Shown here: positions 1 to 8,380 of the stretch, piece after piece
How the letters are laid out: every line of letters begins with the position of its first letter
Position numbering within the stretch: position 1 is the first letter of the stretch
Assembly: GCA_937897665.1 (NCBI GenBank)
Contig: CALCPB010000851.1
Span: 1 to 17,713 of the forward strand
From: an uncultured Halomicronema sp.
GTDB lineage: Bacteria; Cyanobacteriota; Cyanobacteriia; Phormidesmidales; Phormidesmidaceae
DNA length: 17,713 bases
Direction of reading: 5' to 3'
The notes under the pieces: model-generated
The model's input: only the letters and a program-made list of their open reading frames with translations
The model's database searches: none
What the model was told of the DNA's origin: nothing
Program-made: the position numbers and the translations under genes

Positions 1-75
1 AGCCATTTAAGTGATCTGGCTAGATGACGAAATCCTCAAAGAGCTTTCTGAAACAAAATCTTAGCAACCTTGAAA

Positions 76-1809
76 ATGTCGCAAACAACTTTGCAAGAAA
101 AAACTGAATCTGACTTATCAGAGCTGAGTTCCTGGAGTCTTGCTGATAACGTTATTGTTGTCGGTATAATGCTATTCAGCGTTTTTTATTGCATTGCTCT
201 ATTAACATTGCTGCCATTTGATCAGATTCAAGGAGGAGATGCGGCAAACATTGCTGGTTTTGCTGCTGGGTGGGACTATCCGGAAAACTTCTATGGGGAC
301 GGTTTACTGAGCAACCCTGATAATTTTCGCTTCTATGCGACAGTTCATATCCCAGTCTTACAATTTTTAGCTCCTTTGACAGGGGGATATGGCTCAGCTT
401 TCAGCTCTCTTCTTGGCTTACATGTCTTTTTGCAATCGTTTGGTTTTTACATTCTAGGAAAACTTTTATTTCAAAATAAGTATTGGGCTGTATTGCTTGT
501 TGTCCTCAATTTGATGCCCGTTTGGTTTAATTTGGGAGAGTTTTGGGGAGCCTATCCCAATGCAATACCCCGATTTTCCTTTCAAGCACTTCTCCCATTT
601 TTGCTGGCTGCAGTCTACTACTGGAGACTTACCCCGAAGGCGTGGCCTTGGGTAATGGCATTTGCAGGCCTGCTGGTTTACGCCCATCCAGTTAGTGCGC
701 CAGGATGGGCATTTGCCGTTTGGCTAAGCTTGTGGTTATTTCTCCCAAAGGCATATACTTTGCCACGAAAGGTCGCATATATGGGATTTATCGGCCTGAT
801 TTGCACTGCCGTAGTCTTGCCATTTTTGATTCATTATTTAGCCAATCATGAACATGGAGCAGTTGAAAATCAGAGGCAAGTCTACGAAATTATGAAGGGT
901 CGTTTTCTTGAAGGTTACCTAGAACTTCCAACTGCAGTTAAGCAATTCTTTTTGATTCTTCACAAGAAATATCTTCTAGTTCTATCGGTTATCGGTTCGA
1001 GCATTACTCTGGTTTTACATCGTAGTCGACGCGATGTTTTGTTGGTATTGCTGTGGATTGTTGGCTTACTCATCTTCAACGTCTGTCTCCCAATTCTGGG
1101 TCATACGATTGCCGAGATGAGGGGTGAGATACCCGCTCAAATAGATTTGATTCGTGGAATCAGGTACTTGGTTCCGCTTATGCTGCTTTTCTGCATTTGG
1201 CCGTTGGTAGAATTAAGCCATAGATTTAAGGCATACCATTTTAAGATTTCTGCCATTGGTGCTATTCTCGTCTCTATTTGGGTGTACTGGCATCCAATTG
1301 GTTTTTTCCCAAAAGCAGTGGGATGCTGGCAACAAGGTGATTTCCAGTGCTTTACAGATCGAATCCATGGTACGGCTGAATTGCTTGACGCCTTGCCTGG
1401 AGGTGTGCCTCCTGCTTCTCCAATTTTTGTCGCCCCTTCTGCTATGGATACAAGTCTTGCCATTCGCTACCATAGTCTGCTGCCTGTTGTTTACTCTTCG
1501 AAAGACGGGGGAGCGCTGGCTTACGCTAATCATGCTGAACTTCTAAACTGGAATCAGATCCGAGGAAAAATGGATCTGATTAACCAAGAGTCTGATCCTG
1601 AAAATGAGTTAAGAATGCTGTCTGAATTATCCTGCGACACGGATGCGCAATATCTCCTTACTAGTAAAGTGTTTACCGAAGCTAATCAGACAGTTCCTAG
1701 ACCTTTCCCTAATAGTAGTTACTTTAGTCAATTAAATTTGCAGGAAATTTATTCGAATGATATATTTAGCCTTCTGAAAATAGAGGGTTATTGCTCAAAC
1801 AGAAAGTAA
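76..1809 (+). CDS. Multi-spanning membrane protein of polysaccharide cluster (GT-C-like candidate)
   Basis: A protein of about 577 residues that I cannot assign to a named family. An N-terminal cytoplasmic tail of roughly 30 residues is followed by about ten hydrophobic segments spread over residues 30-410, then a soluble C-terminal domain of about 160 residues. The first loop after TM1 carries a GGDAANIAG stretch with an acidic residue, where GT-C glycosyltransferases keep their catalytic Asp. That topology (polytopic membrane part, acidic first loop, soluble tail) suggests a lipid-linked-sugar-dependent glycosyltransferase or a polymerase-like protein in the inner membrane, but this is inference. 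A TTG lies two codons upstream at 70; I prefer ATG 76, and an in-frame TGA at 49-51 rules out a longer form. It heads a same-strand run of sugar genes and is AT-rich like the genes that follow. Real coding is near certain; function is uncertain. Confidence 0.85.
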   Translation: MSQTTLQEKTESDLSELSSWSLADNVIVVGIMLFSVFYCIALLTLLPFDQIQGGDAANIAGFAAGWDYPENFYGDGLLSNPDNFRFYATVHIPVLQFLAPLTGGYGSAFSSLLGLHVFLQSFGFYILGKLLFQNKYWAVLLVVLNLMPVWFNLGEFWGAYPNAIPRFSFQALLPFLLAAVYYWRLTPKAWPWVMAFAGLLVYAHPVSAPGWAFAVWLSLWLFLPKAYTLPRKVAYMGFIGLICTAVVLPFLIHYLANHEHGAVENQRQVYEIMKGRFLEGYLELPTAVKQFFLILHKKYLLVLSVIGSSITLVLHRSRRDVLLVLLWIVGLLIFNVCLPILGHTIAEMRGEIPAQIDLIRGIRYLVPLMLLFCIWPLVELSHRFKAYHFKISAIGAILVSIWVYWHPIGFFPKAVGCWQQGDFQCFTDRIHGTAELLDALPGGVPPASPIFVAPSAMDTSLAIRYHSLLPVVYSSKDGGALAYANHAELLNWNQIRGKMDLINQESDPENELRMLSELSCDTDAQYLLTSKVFTEANQTVPRPFPNSSYFSQLNLQEIYSNDIFSLLKIEGYCSNRK

Positions 1810-1999
1810 TTGGGTTTTATCTTGTCGACCTGATTCCTTCAAGGTTTTGTCCATTGCAGCGTTTCGAGTCAGTGATTTCGAATTCACATCAAGCGGCCAG
1901 AAGTTTCTAAGATGTCAATAAAGAGGCTCCTAACTTTGAACTTATACTTGAGTGGTACTTGCCTAAATTTACTATTAGAACTGGATTCGTACTAGTTTT

Positions 2000-3295
2000 A
2001 TGGAATTGTCATGCGGACAAGATAAGGTAGCTGTCATCGGTCTCGGATATGTGGGCCTTCCTGTAGCGCTGGCACTTTCTAAACATTATCCAAATACAAT
2101 TGGCTTTGACATTAATCCCCACCGTATTGATGAATTAAATCGAGGGTACGATCGCACCCAAGAGATCGATTCTCAGGCTTTGGCTGATACATCACTCCAC
2201 TTTACTGCTGAAATCACTCACCTGGTTGACACGTCATTTTTTATTGTTGCCGTTCCCACTCCTATCGATAAAAACCGCCGCCCAGACTTATCGCCTCTAA
2301 TCAAGGCTTCTGAACTGATTGGAAGCATACTTCAACCCGGTTCTATCGTCGTGTATGAATCTACTGTTTATCCTGGTGTGACCGATGATATCTGTAGCAA
2401 TACATTATCCAGGATTTCTGGCTTGAAGCGGGGTATCGACTTCAAACTGGGATATTCTCCAGAGCGCATTAGCACTGGAGATTAGCAGCATACTTTGGAA
2501 AAAATTACTAAAGTCGTTGCAGGCGAAGATGAACAGACTTTAAAACGCGTTGCTGAGGTTTACGGAACCGTTGTTGAGGCCGGAGTTTACCTTGCTCCAT
2601 CCATTAAAGTGGCAGAGATGGCTAAGGTGATCGAAAACACTCAGCGCGATCTCAACATTGCATTCATGAACGAACTCGCAATTATTTGCGATCGCCTTGA
2701 TATTCGCACCCATGATGTGCTCAAAGCCGCTCAAACCAAATGGAATTTTCTTCCCTTTACGCCGGGCTTAGTCGGGGGGCATTGTATTGGCGTAGATCCC
2801 TACTATCTCACAACTAAAGCAGAGGAAGTTGGCTATCATCCTCAGGTTATCCTGGCAGGGCGGCGTATTAATGATGGCATGGGCAATTTTATTGGGCAAA
2901 AGTTGATTAAGTTGCTGATCCAGACTCAATGCCCTATCCAAAGTGTTCGGGTTGCTATCTTGGGGCTCACGTTTAAAGAAAACGTACCTGATCTGAGAAA
3001 TAGCCGTGTTCCGGACATTGTGAGAGAATTGCAGGAATTTGGCGTCCAGCCGATAGTTCACGATCCTTTGGTCGATATACAGTTGGCTAAGCGAGAATAT
3101 GATATTGCGTTGACTGAGTGGCAATCTCTAAAGACTTTGGACGCCGTCATCCTTGCCGTGAGTCATCAGTTTTACCGTGAACTTCCTCTCAAAAATCTCC
3201 TGGAAATCATTCGCCCAGGCGGCGTATTCATGGATATAAAATCAGTCTTCGATCCAGCAACCATGCCCCAATATATTCATTATTGGAGTCTATGA
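2000..3295 (+). pseudogene. UDP-N-acetylhexosamine 6-dehydrogenase (WbpA/TviB type), interrupted by in-frame TAG
   Basis: This enzyme family oxidises C6 of a UDP-(N-acetyl)hexose to the uronic acid with two NAD+, supplying acidic sugars for surface glycans. The N-terminal half (codons 1-161) has the Rossmann motif GLGYVGLP at 14-21, then VAVPTP, and ends in YSPERISTGD. Codon 162 (2483-2485) is TAG. The same frame then continues with QHTLEKITKVVAG, the expected family sequence, and carries the catalytic Cys at codon 262 in GGHCIGVDPYYL and a complete C-terminal UDP-binding domain. Total length of about 431 codons is normal. From memory of the family, a Lys (e.g. GDKEHTLEKI) belongs at the stop, so one AAG-to-TAG change explains it. 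A TTG at 2495 could restart a 266-residue fragment, but that would lack the NAD-binding domain. No clear ribosome site precedes ATG 2000. The epimerase gene follows after 9 nt, so the two were probably co-transcribed. Read as a recent nonsense allele; readthrough or sequence error cannot be excluded. Confidence 0.85.
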
Positions 3296-3304
3296 GTCAT
3301 AAAC

Positions 3305-4327
3305 ATGGTCAAGGTTCTAGTTACAGGTACTGCAGGGTTTATCGGATTTCATCTGAGTCAGCGCTTGCTCAGCCGGGGGGACGAAGTCATTGGTCTAGAT
3401 AATCTGAACAACTATTACGACGTTTCTCTCAAAGAAGCTCGTCTCGCTAAACTTCAGGCCCACCCACAACAGCAGAGATTTACCTTTTATAAGGTGGACT
3501 TGGCAGATCAGGATAGTATAGAGAGCCTATTTGCTGAACATAATTTTGAAGTCGTCGTCAATCTGGCGGCTCAAGCTGGAGTCCGGTATTCTCTCACTAA
3601 TCCCCGCGCCTATATCAACAGCAATGTGGTGGGCTTTACTAATATCCTAGAAGGATGTCGCCATGCTTCTTCAGTAAAGCATTTAGTCTTTGCATCTTCC
3701 AGTTCCGTTTATGGGGCGAACACCAAAATCCCCTTTTCTGTTCATGACAATATCGATCATCCAGTCAGCCTCTACGCTGCCTCGAAAAAGGCTAATGAAT
3801 TAATGGCACATACCTATAGCCATCTGTATCGGATTCCTACAACTGGCCTCAGGTTTTTTAGTGTCTATGGTCCCTGGGGGCGTCCTGATATGGCTCTTTT
3901 TCTATTTACGAAGGCGATTCTTAATGGTCAGCCCATTGATGTGTTCAATCGAGGTCAGATGAAGCGTGATTTTACCTACATTGATGACATTGTTGAAGGA
4001 ATTGTCCGAGTGATGGATCTCATCCCGACTCCAAACCCAGAGTGGTCTGGAGATCGCCCCGCCCCTGCTACTAGTCTCGCTCCCTATAAAATTTATAATA
4101 TTGGTAACAACCAGCCCGTTGAGCTGATGTATTTTATTGAAATTATTGAAACTTGTTTGGGGAAAAAAGCTGACAAAAATTTCCTGCCCATGCAGCCAGG
4201 TGATGTCCAAACTAATTATGCAGATATTGATTCTCTGATGAAAGATGTGAGGTTCGGCCCCAAAACTTCTATTGAAGATGGAATTGCTCGCTTCATAAGT
4301 TGGTATTGTTCTTTCTATTCTAGTTGA
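3305..4327 (+). CDS. UDP-glucuronate 4-epimerase-like NAD-dependent epimerase (CapI family)
   Basis: A cytoplasmic extended-SDR enzyme of 340 residues, the usual size. It is expected to invert C4 of UDP-glucuronate to UDP-galacturonate, or of a related uronic acid made by the dehydrogenase just upstream. The NAD-binding TGxxGFIG motif is at residues 7-14, the Ser-rich strand SSSSVYG at 131-137, and the catalytic Tyr157 and Lys161 in YAASK. Further family hallmarks are [16 protein letters not shown], a DFTYIDDIV segment and [11 protein letters not shown]. The start is ATG 3305, nine bases after the dehydrogenase stop, with no strong Shine-Dalgarno. The frame is intact, in contrast with the genes on both sides. 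If the dehydrogenase is dead, this enzyme may lack its natural substrate unless another dehydrogenase exists elsewhere in the genome. The epimerase family is secure; exact substrate (UDP-GlcA or an N-acetylated uronate) is inferred. Confidence 0.9.
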   Translation: MVKVLVTGTAGFIGFHLSQRLLSRGDEVIGLDNLNNYYDVSLKEARLAKLQAHPQQQRFTFYKVDLADQDSIESLFAEHNFEVVVNLAAQAGVRYSLTNPRAYINSNVVGFTNILEGCRHASSVKHLVFASSSSVYGANTKIPFSVHDNIDHPVSLYAASKKANELMAHTYSHLYRIPTTGLRFFSVYGPWGRPDMALFLFTKAILNGQPIDVFNRGQMKRDFTYIDDIVEGIVRVMDLIPTPNPEWSGDRPAPATSLAPYKIYNIGNNQPVELMYFIEIIETCLGKKADKNFLPMQPGDVQTNYADIDSLMKDVRFGPKTSIEDGIARFISWYCSFYSS

Positions 4328-4406
4328 TTCACGTACAAGATTCTAATGGCAAATATTTTCGATTGATTGGAACTCTCTTAGAGCTCGAACATTTAACGTA
4401 CCTGCC

Positions 4407-5345
4407 ATGCTTTTGGACGTAGAAGATATATTACCAATACTGCGCTGCCCACTATCAGGAAGTCCGCTAGTCAGAGTTGAAAATCAGCTTTATTCGTCGC
4501 ACGATTCAGTGAAATCTGTTTACAATATAGTACAGGGGTATCCAGTATTAGTTGACTTTGTTGAAAGGGTTCTAAGTCCATAAGATATTAAAATCTTGGA
4601 TTCTGTTATAACAAGACATTCATATCAAGGCTTGGCAAAGATAGCCAAGCGCTTGGTTTCACCTCCTCAATCTGTTACTGCTAAGAACATAGAAAAAATT
4701 TTTAGCTTACTAAGTAAAGATAAAGAACCGCCAAATGTCTTGCTTATTGGCGGTGGCATGGTTGGTCAGGGAATGCAGCGTTTCTACACTGATCCATTTG
4801 TCAAGCTTGTAGCTTTCGACATTTATGGGTCTTCTAGCGTTCAGTTCATTGCCGATGCTCATAATATTCCTCTGCCAGGTGAAAGCTTTGATTTGGTCAT
4901 TATTCAGGCTGTGCTTGAGCATGTTTTGGAGCCAGGGCAAGTCGTTTCAGAAATTCATCGAGTTTTAAGACAGAATGGAATTGTCTATGCTGAAACGCCC
5001 TTTCTACAGCACGTACATGAAGGCGCATACGATTTCACTCGCTTCACGGAAATTGGCCATCGTTATTTATTTAGGAATTTCACTCTAATCGATTCAGGAG
5101 CCTCGGCAGGAGCTGGGACTCAACTCCTTTGGTCATTAGACAATTTTTTTCGTGGAATATTTAGAAGTCGCAAAGTTGGCAAATTTATAAAACTATGTTG
5201 CTTCTGGCTACAATATTTTGATGATTTCATTCCTGAATCCTACAATGTAGATGCGGCTAGTGGAGTTTTCTTCTTGGGTCGAAAAAGCACTTTTCCAATA
5301 TCTAGAAGTTCAATAATTCCTCATTATAAAGGCGCTCAGCAATAA
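4407..5345 (+). pseudogene. Trm112-like/SAM-dependent methyltransferase, interrupted by in-frame TAA
   Basis: Reading from ATG 4407 gives a Trm112-like N-terminal segment (LRCPLSGSPL at codons 12-21, then YNIVQGYPVLVDF), with codon 59 (4581-4583) being TAA. The same frame then runs without interruption to 5345 as a class I methyltransferase: a SAM-binding strand and loop with NVLLIGGGMVGQG from codon 110, an acidic-strand end in VAFDIYG, FIADAHNIPLPG, and FDLVIIQAVLEHVLEPG, a typical Methyltransf_11 arrangement. Total length would be about 312 codons. Fusions of this N-terminal segment to such a methyltransferase are common in polysaccharide clusters, so the TAA most likely replaced a sense codon such as GAA or AAA by one base change. 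A restart at TTG 4596 would give a 249-residue protein keeping the whole catalytic domain but lacking the N-terminal segment; no good ribosome site precedes it. The likely role would be methylation of a sugar or glycan end. The GT4 gene follows after 8 nt. Confidence 0.75.
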
Positions 5346-5353
5346 TTTTCTCC

Positions 5354-6460
5354 ATGAAAATTCTATTTTTAATTACCAGATCAGATACGATTGGTGGTGC
5401 GCAGGTTCATGTAAAAGATCTGGCTAAAGCTCTTATCCACGATCAAACTCAGGTGGTAGTCCTCACAGGAGAATCTGGGTATTACAACCATGCTTTAAGT
5501 AAACTAAAAATTCATAATATCTCCTTGGAGAGTCTTAAGAGGTCTATTAATCTCCTTGAAGATTGGAGAACTTTATTCGAAATCCGAAAAATCATTCGAT
5601 CACACCAACCTGATTTAGTCAGCACACATTCGAGTAAAGCAGGATTATTAGGACGTATTGCGTGCCAATTAGAAGGAGTTCCCTGTTTGTTCACAGCACA
5701 TGGGTGGGCATTTACCCAAGGAGTTCCTGGGGGAAAGCGATACTTGTATCGGTCTCTCGAATCGTTGGCTTCCCCTTTATCAAAACTCATTATCTGTGTC
5801 TCTGATTATGATCGGCATCTCGGCATTCAAGCCGGGATAAATCCAGATCGACTAGTTACCATTCACAACGGGATGCCTGACATCCAGCCGAAATATTGGG
5901 CAGATCCCATCGGTAAAGGCACAATTCATCTCACAATGATTGCTCGATTTGATCAGCAGAAAGACCACATGACTTTGCTGCAGGCGATTCAACAGATCGA
6001 GAATGTGCATGTCAATCTAGTAGGTGACGGGCCTAGTCTAAACAACACAAAAGCCTTAGTTGAACAACTGAATATTGAAGACAAAGTCAGTTTTTTGGGC
6101 TTTCGCTCCGATATTCCTGAGGTGTTAGCCCAGTCACAGATTTTCGCGTTAATTTCCCATTGGGAGGGCTTTCCGCGCACGATTATCGAAGCCATGAGAG
6201 CTGGCTTGCCTGTTGTGGCTAGTCAGGTGGGGGGCGTAGCCGAAGCGGTGATTGATGGTGAGACTGGCTTCTGTGTCGCCAGACAAGATGTGGCAACCCT
6301 GAGAGAACGGCTTGCTAAACTGGTGGCTGAACCAGAACTGAGAGTGCAGATGGGGCAGGCCGGTCGACGGCGGTATGAGGCGAACTTTACGTTTCAAAGA
6401 ATGTATGACCAGACTTGTCAGGTTTATGAGCGAGTTTTAGCTCGTGAGGGCAAGTTGTGA
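5354..6460 (+). CDS. GT4-family (GT-B fold) glycosyltransferase
   Basis: A retaining glycosyltransferase of 368 residues, expected to add a sugar from a nucleotide donor to a lipid-linked glycan at the inner face of the cytoplasmic membrane. The N-terminal acceptor domain starts MKILFLITRSDTIGGAQVHV, with the Gly-Gly loop near residues 14-15; THSSKAGLLGR (91-101) and TAHGWAF (114-120) match the CapM/WbpA-cluster type of GT4 enzymes. The C-terminal donor domain has IARFDQQKD (196-204), LVGDGP (222-227) and the EX7E motif Glu271-Glu279 within EGFPRTIIEAM, followed by the VVASQVGGVAE donor loop. The start is ATG 5354, eight bases after the methyltransferase stop. Its stop overlaps the start of the next gene (TGATG at 6458-6462), so translation is probably coupled. 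Base composition becomes more GC-rich in its last third. Donor and acceptor sugars cannot be read from sequence. Confidence 0.92.
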   Translation: MKILFLITRSDTIGGAQVHVKDLAKALIHDQTQVVVLTGESGYYNHALSKLKIHNISLESLKRSINLLEDWRTLFEIRKIIRSHQPDLVSTHSSKAGLLGRIACQLEGVPCLFTAHGWAFTQGVPGGKRYLYRSLESLASPLSKLIICVSDYDRHLGIQAGINPDRLVTIHNGMPDIQPKYWADPIGKGTIHLTMIARFDQQKDHMTLLQAIQQIENVHVNLVGDGPSLNNTKALVEQLNIEDKVSFLGFRSDIPEVLAQSQIFALISHWEGFPRTIIEAMRAGLPVVASQVGGVAEAVIDGETGFCVARQDVATLRERLAKLVAEPELRVQMGQAGRRRYEANFTFQRMYDQTCQVYERVLAREGKL

Positions 6461-7362
6461 TGCCGAAGCCGGTGCCAATAGTCATGACGGGGGCAACTGG
6501 TCTGATGGGGCAGATGCTCGTCAAAAAGTTGAGGCAGTCAGCTCCAGATACCGCGCTGACTTGCATTACGAGATCGCCTACTCAGCATTCTGTGTTGCAA
6601 GCCGTGAACCCAAATCTTACTTTTATCTCCGGAGATACGGCTCTACTAGAGACTTGGCAATACATTTTTGGGCAACATGCACCTGACACCCTCATCCATT
6701 TGGTTCAGCTCAGACAGATTTCAACAATTCTGACCGCTTTGGAACAGGTACACTCTTTACCCAGGCTTATTGTTATTGGGACAACGGGCGTTTATTCACG
6801 CTATAACGTCTATTCTCAAGAATATAAAAAGGCAGAAGTGGCTTTGAGCCAGTATCGCGGCTCTTCTTGTTTGCTCAGACCCACGATGATTTATGGGTCA
6901 CATCGAGATAAGAATTTGCATAAGCTGATCAAATTTTGCGATCGCTATGATTTTTTCCCTGTTTTTGGTTCTGGTAAGTGTTTGCTGCAGCCAGTCCATG
7001 CTGACGACTTAGCCCGAGCACTCCTCGCGGTGTTTCTTAATCCTGAAATTCAGGGAACCTATGATCTGTCTGGGGGGACGGTTGTTTCATTTCTAGAACT
7101 TTTGGCATTGGTCGAAAAGCTGTTGGGAAAATCTGTTCGCCTGCTAAAAATTCCCTATGGTTTGGGCGTTTGGTCAGCGACGATCGCCGAGCGCCTGTTA
7201 GGAACCCGCTCGCCAATTCGCAAGGAACAAATCTTGCGCCTTCAGGAGGACAAAGCATATTCCCATGCTGCGGCCACTGCCGACTTTGGTTATGCGCCTC
7301 GCTCGTTAGAAGATGGACTAACTCAAGAGATTGCCCTGTTGAGAGCAGAAGGAATTCTTTAA
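6460..7362 (+). CDS. Atypical extended SDR, NAD(P)-binding nucleotide-sugar epimerase/reductase
   Basis: A 300-residue Rossmann-fold protein of the extended SDR group. The cofactor motif TGATGLMG is at residues 10-17, IVIGTTGVYS around 104-113, and LLRPTMIYG around 138-146. The usual catalytic YxxxK is not present in canonical spacing: the region reads VYSQEYKKAE, with the nearest Tyr and Lys five apart. It sits between a GT4 gene and a WecA/WbpL-type transferase. In other bacteria an SDR in this position (WbpV or WreQ type) reduces a UDP-4-keto sugar to make UDP-QuiNAc or UDP-FucNAc for the initiating transferase; applying that role here is inference from neighbours. ATG 6460 overlaps the GT4 stop by one base; GTG 6457 is one codon earlier. 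The next gene begins four bases after its stop. Confidence 0.85.
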   Translation: MPKPVPIVMTGATGLMGQMLVKKLRQSAPDTALTCITRSPTQHSVLQAVNPNLTFISGDTALLETWQYIFGQHAPDTLIHLVQLRQISTILTALEQVHSLPRLIVIGTTGVYSRYNVYSQEYKKAEVALSQYRGSSCLLRPTMIYGSHRDKNLHKLIKFCDRYDFFPVFGSGKCLLQPVHADDLARALLAVFLNPEIQGTYDLSGGTVVSFLELLALVEKLLGKSVRLLKIPYGLGVWSATIAERLLGTRSPIRKEQILRLQEDKAYSHAAATADFGYAPRSLEDGLTQEIALLRAEGIL

Positions 7363-7366
7363 ACTA

Positions 7367-8380
7367 ATGGGCCTAGAAATACTTGCCCTGGCTATCGTGA
7401 GTTTCGTCATTGCCCTCGGACTGACTGGCTGGCTGAAGCAGCGTTTCGGCCAAGCTCTACTCGATCTCCCTAACGATCGCAGCTCCCACACCCAACCGAC
7501 ACCTCGGGGCGGGGGCTTGGGATTTTGCCTGGCTTTTGCGATCACGAGCTTATTGGGTTGGGGACTATCATATTTCTGGCCAACGGCTGTTCTCAATCTT
7601 TTTCCCAATCCGCTCTATGTTGTGTTGGTATTGCTGCCGCTGGCAATTGTGGGGCTGTTGGACGATCTCTTCACCCTGTCGGCTAAGGTACGCTATGCCG
7701 TGCAGTTGAGTGCAGCGGTGATCGCCTTTTTGAGTTTTGGTGCGTTTTCGTTAACTGGGCTGCCGGAAACTCTGTGGGTGGCGGTGCTGATGGGCGGTGT
7801 CACGTTGATTGGCTTCACGGCGCTGGTTAACTTCTATAACTTTATGGATGGGCTGGATGGGCTGGTGGCCAGTGTGACGGCCCTTCAGTTGGGGTTTCTG
7901 GCGCTGTATCTACAGCAGCCGATTTGGTGGCTGCTGGTGGCAGCCCTGCTGGGCTTTTTATGGTGGAACTGGTCGCCCGCCAAAATTTTTATGGGGGATG
8001 TGGGCAGTACAGTGCTCGGTGCCAGCGTGGCGATCGCCCTCATCGTGCCAGCCGCTGACCCCATGAATGTCGCGGCTCTAGCGATTACCCTGCCCCTCAC
8101 TGCCGACGCAATTTACACATTGACGCGTCGCTTGCTGAAGGGCGAAAACATCTTTCAGGCCCACCGCACGCATCTCTATCAGCGGTTGCAGCAGTCGGGG
8201 TGGAATCATGGCCGCGTGGCGATCGCCTATGGCCTGTGGACGGTACTGCTGGCAGTACTGATCGGGGAGTGGGATGGTGTCGGTAGTCTGCTGGGACTCG
8301 GCATCAGCGGCTTAATCATCATTGTGGGTGAATATTATTTGACCGCTCGGCTTAAGACGACTAGCCCCAGTCAGTCCTGA
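7367..8380 (+). CDS. Undecaprenyl-phosphate sugar-1-phosphate transferase (WecA/WbpL/MraY family)
   Basis: A polytopic inner-membrane enzyme of 337 residues that moves an N-acetylhexosamine-1-phosphate from its UDP carrier to undecaprenyl phosphate, the first committed step of a lipid-linked glycan. Visible family motifs: DLPNDRSSHTQPTPRGGG (33-50), GLLDDLF with Asp99-Asp100 for Mg2+, NFYNFMDGLDG (155-165), KIFMGDVGS (206-214) and the cytoplasmic AHRTHLYQR (265-273), with about ten hydrophobic helices in between. The AHRTHLYQR loop and the short length fit the WbpL/WecA branch and not MraY, which makes peptidoglycan. ATG 7367 lies four bases after the SDR stop, with AAGGAA at 7349-7354 as a distant ribosome site. 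It is the last gene of the glycan cluster and is as GC-rich as the core genes that follow, with two HIP1 sites inside it. Confidence 0.93.
   Translation: MGLEILALAIVSFVIALGLTGWLKQRFGQALLDLPNDRSSHTQPTPRGGGLGFCLAFAITSLLGWGLSYFWPTAVLNLFPNPLYVVLVLLPLAIVGLLDDLFTLSAKVRYAVQLSAAVIAFLSFGAFSLTGLPETLWVAVLMGGVTLIGFTALVNFYNFMDGLDGLVASVTALQLGFLALYLQQPIWWLLVAALLGFLWWNWSPAKIFMGDVGSTVLGASVAIALIVPAADPMNVAALAITLPLTADAIYTLTRRLLKGENIFQAHRTHLYQRLQQSGWNHGRVAIAYGLWTVLLAVLIGEWDGVGSLLGLGISGLIIIVGEYYLTARLKTTSPSQS

Noticed and set aside
1810..1999. Promoter before the dehydrogenase (TTGAAC 1936 with TACTAT 1970)
   Set aside because: Spacing of 28 bases is too long for a sigma-70-type promoter; no better pair was found.
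2495..3295. Treating the second half of the dehydrogenase as an independent gene starting at TTG 2495
   Set aside because: It is in the same frame as the first half, separated only by one TAG and three codons, and lacks the NAD-binding domain the family needs.
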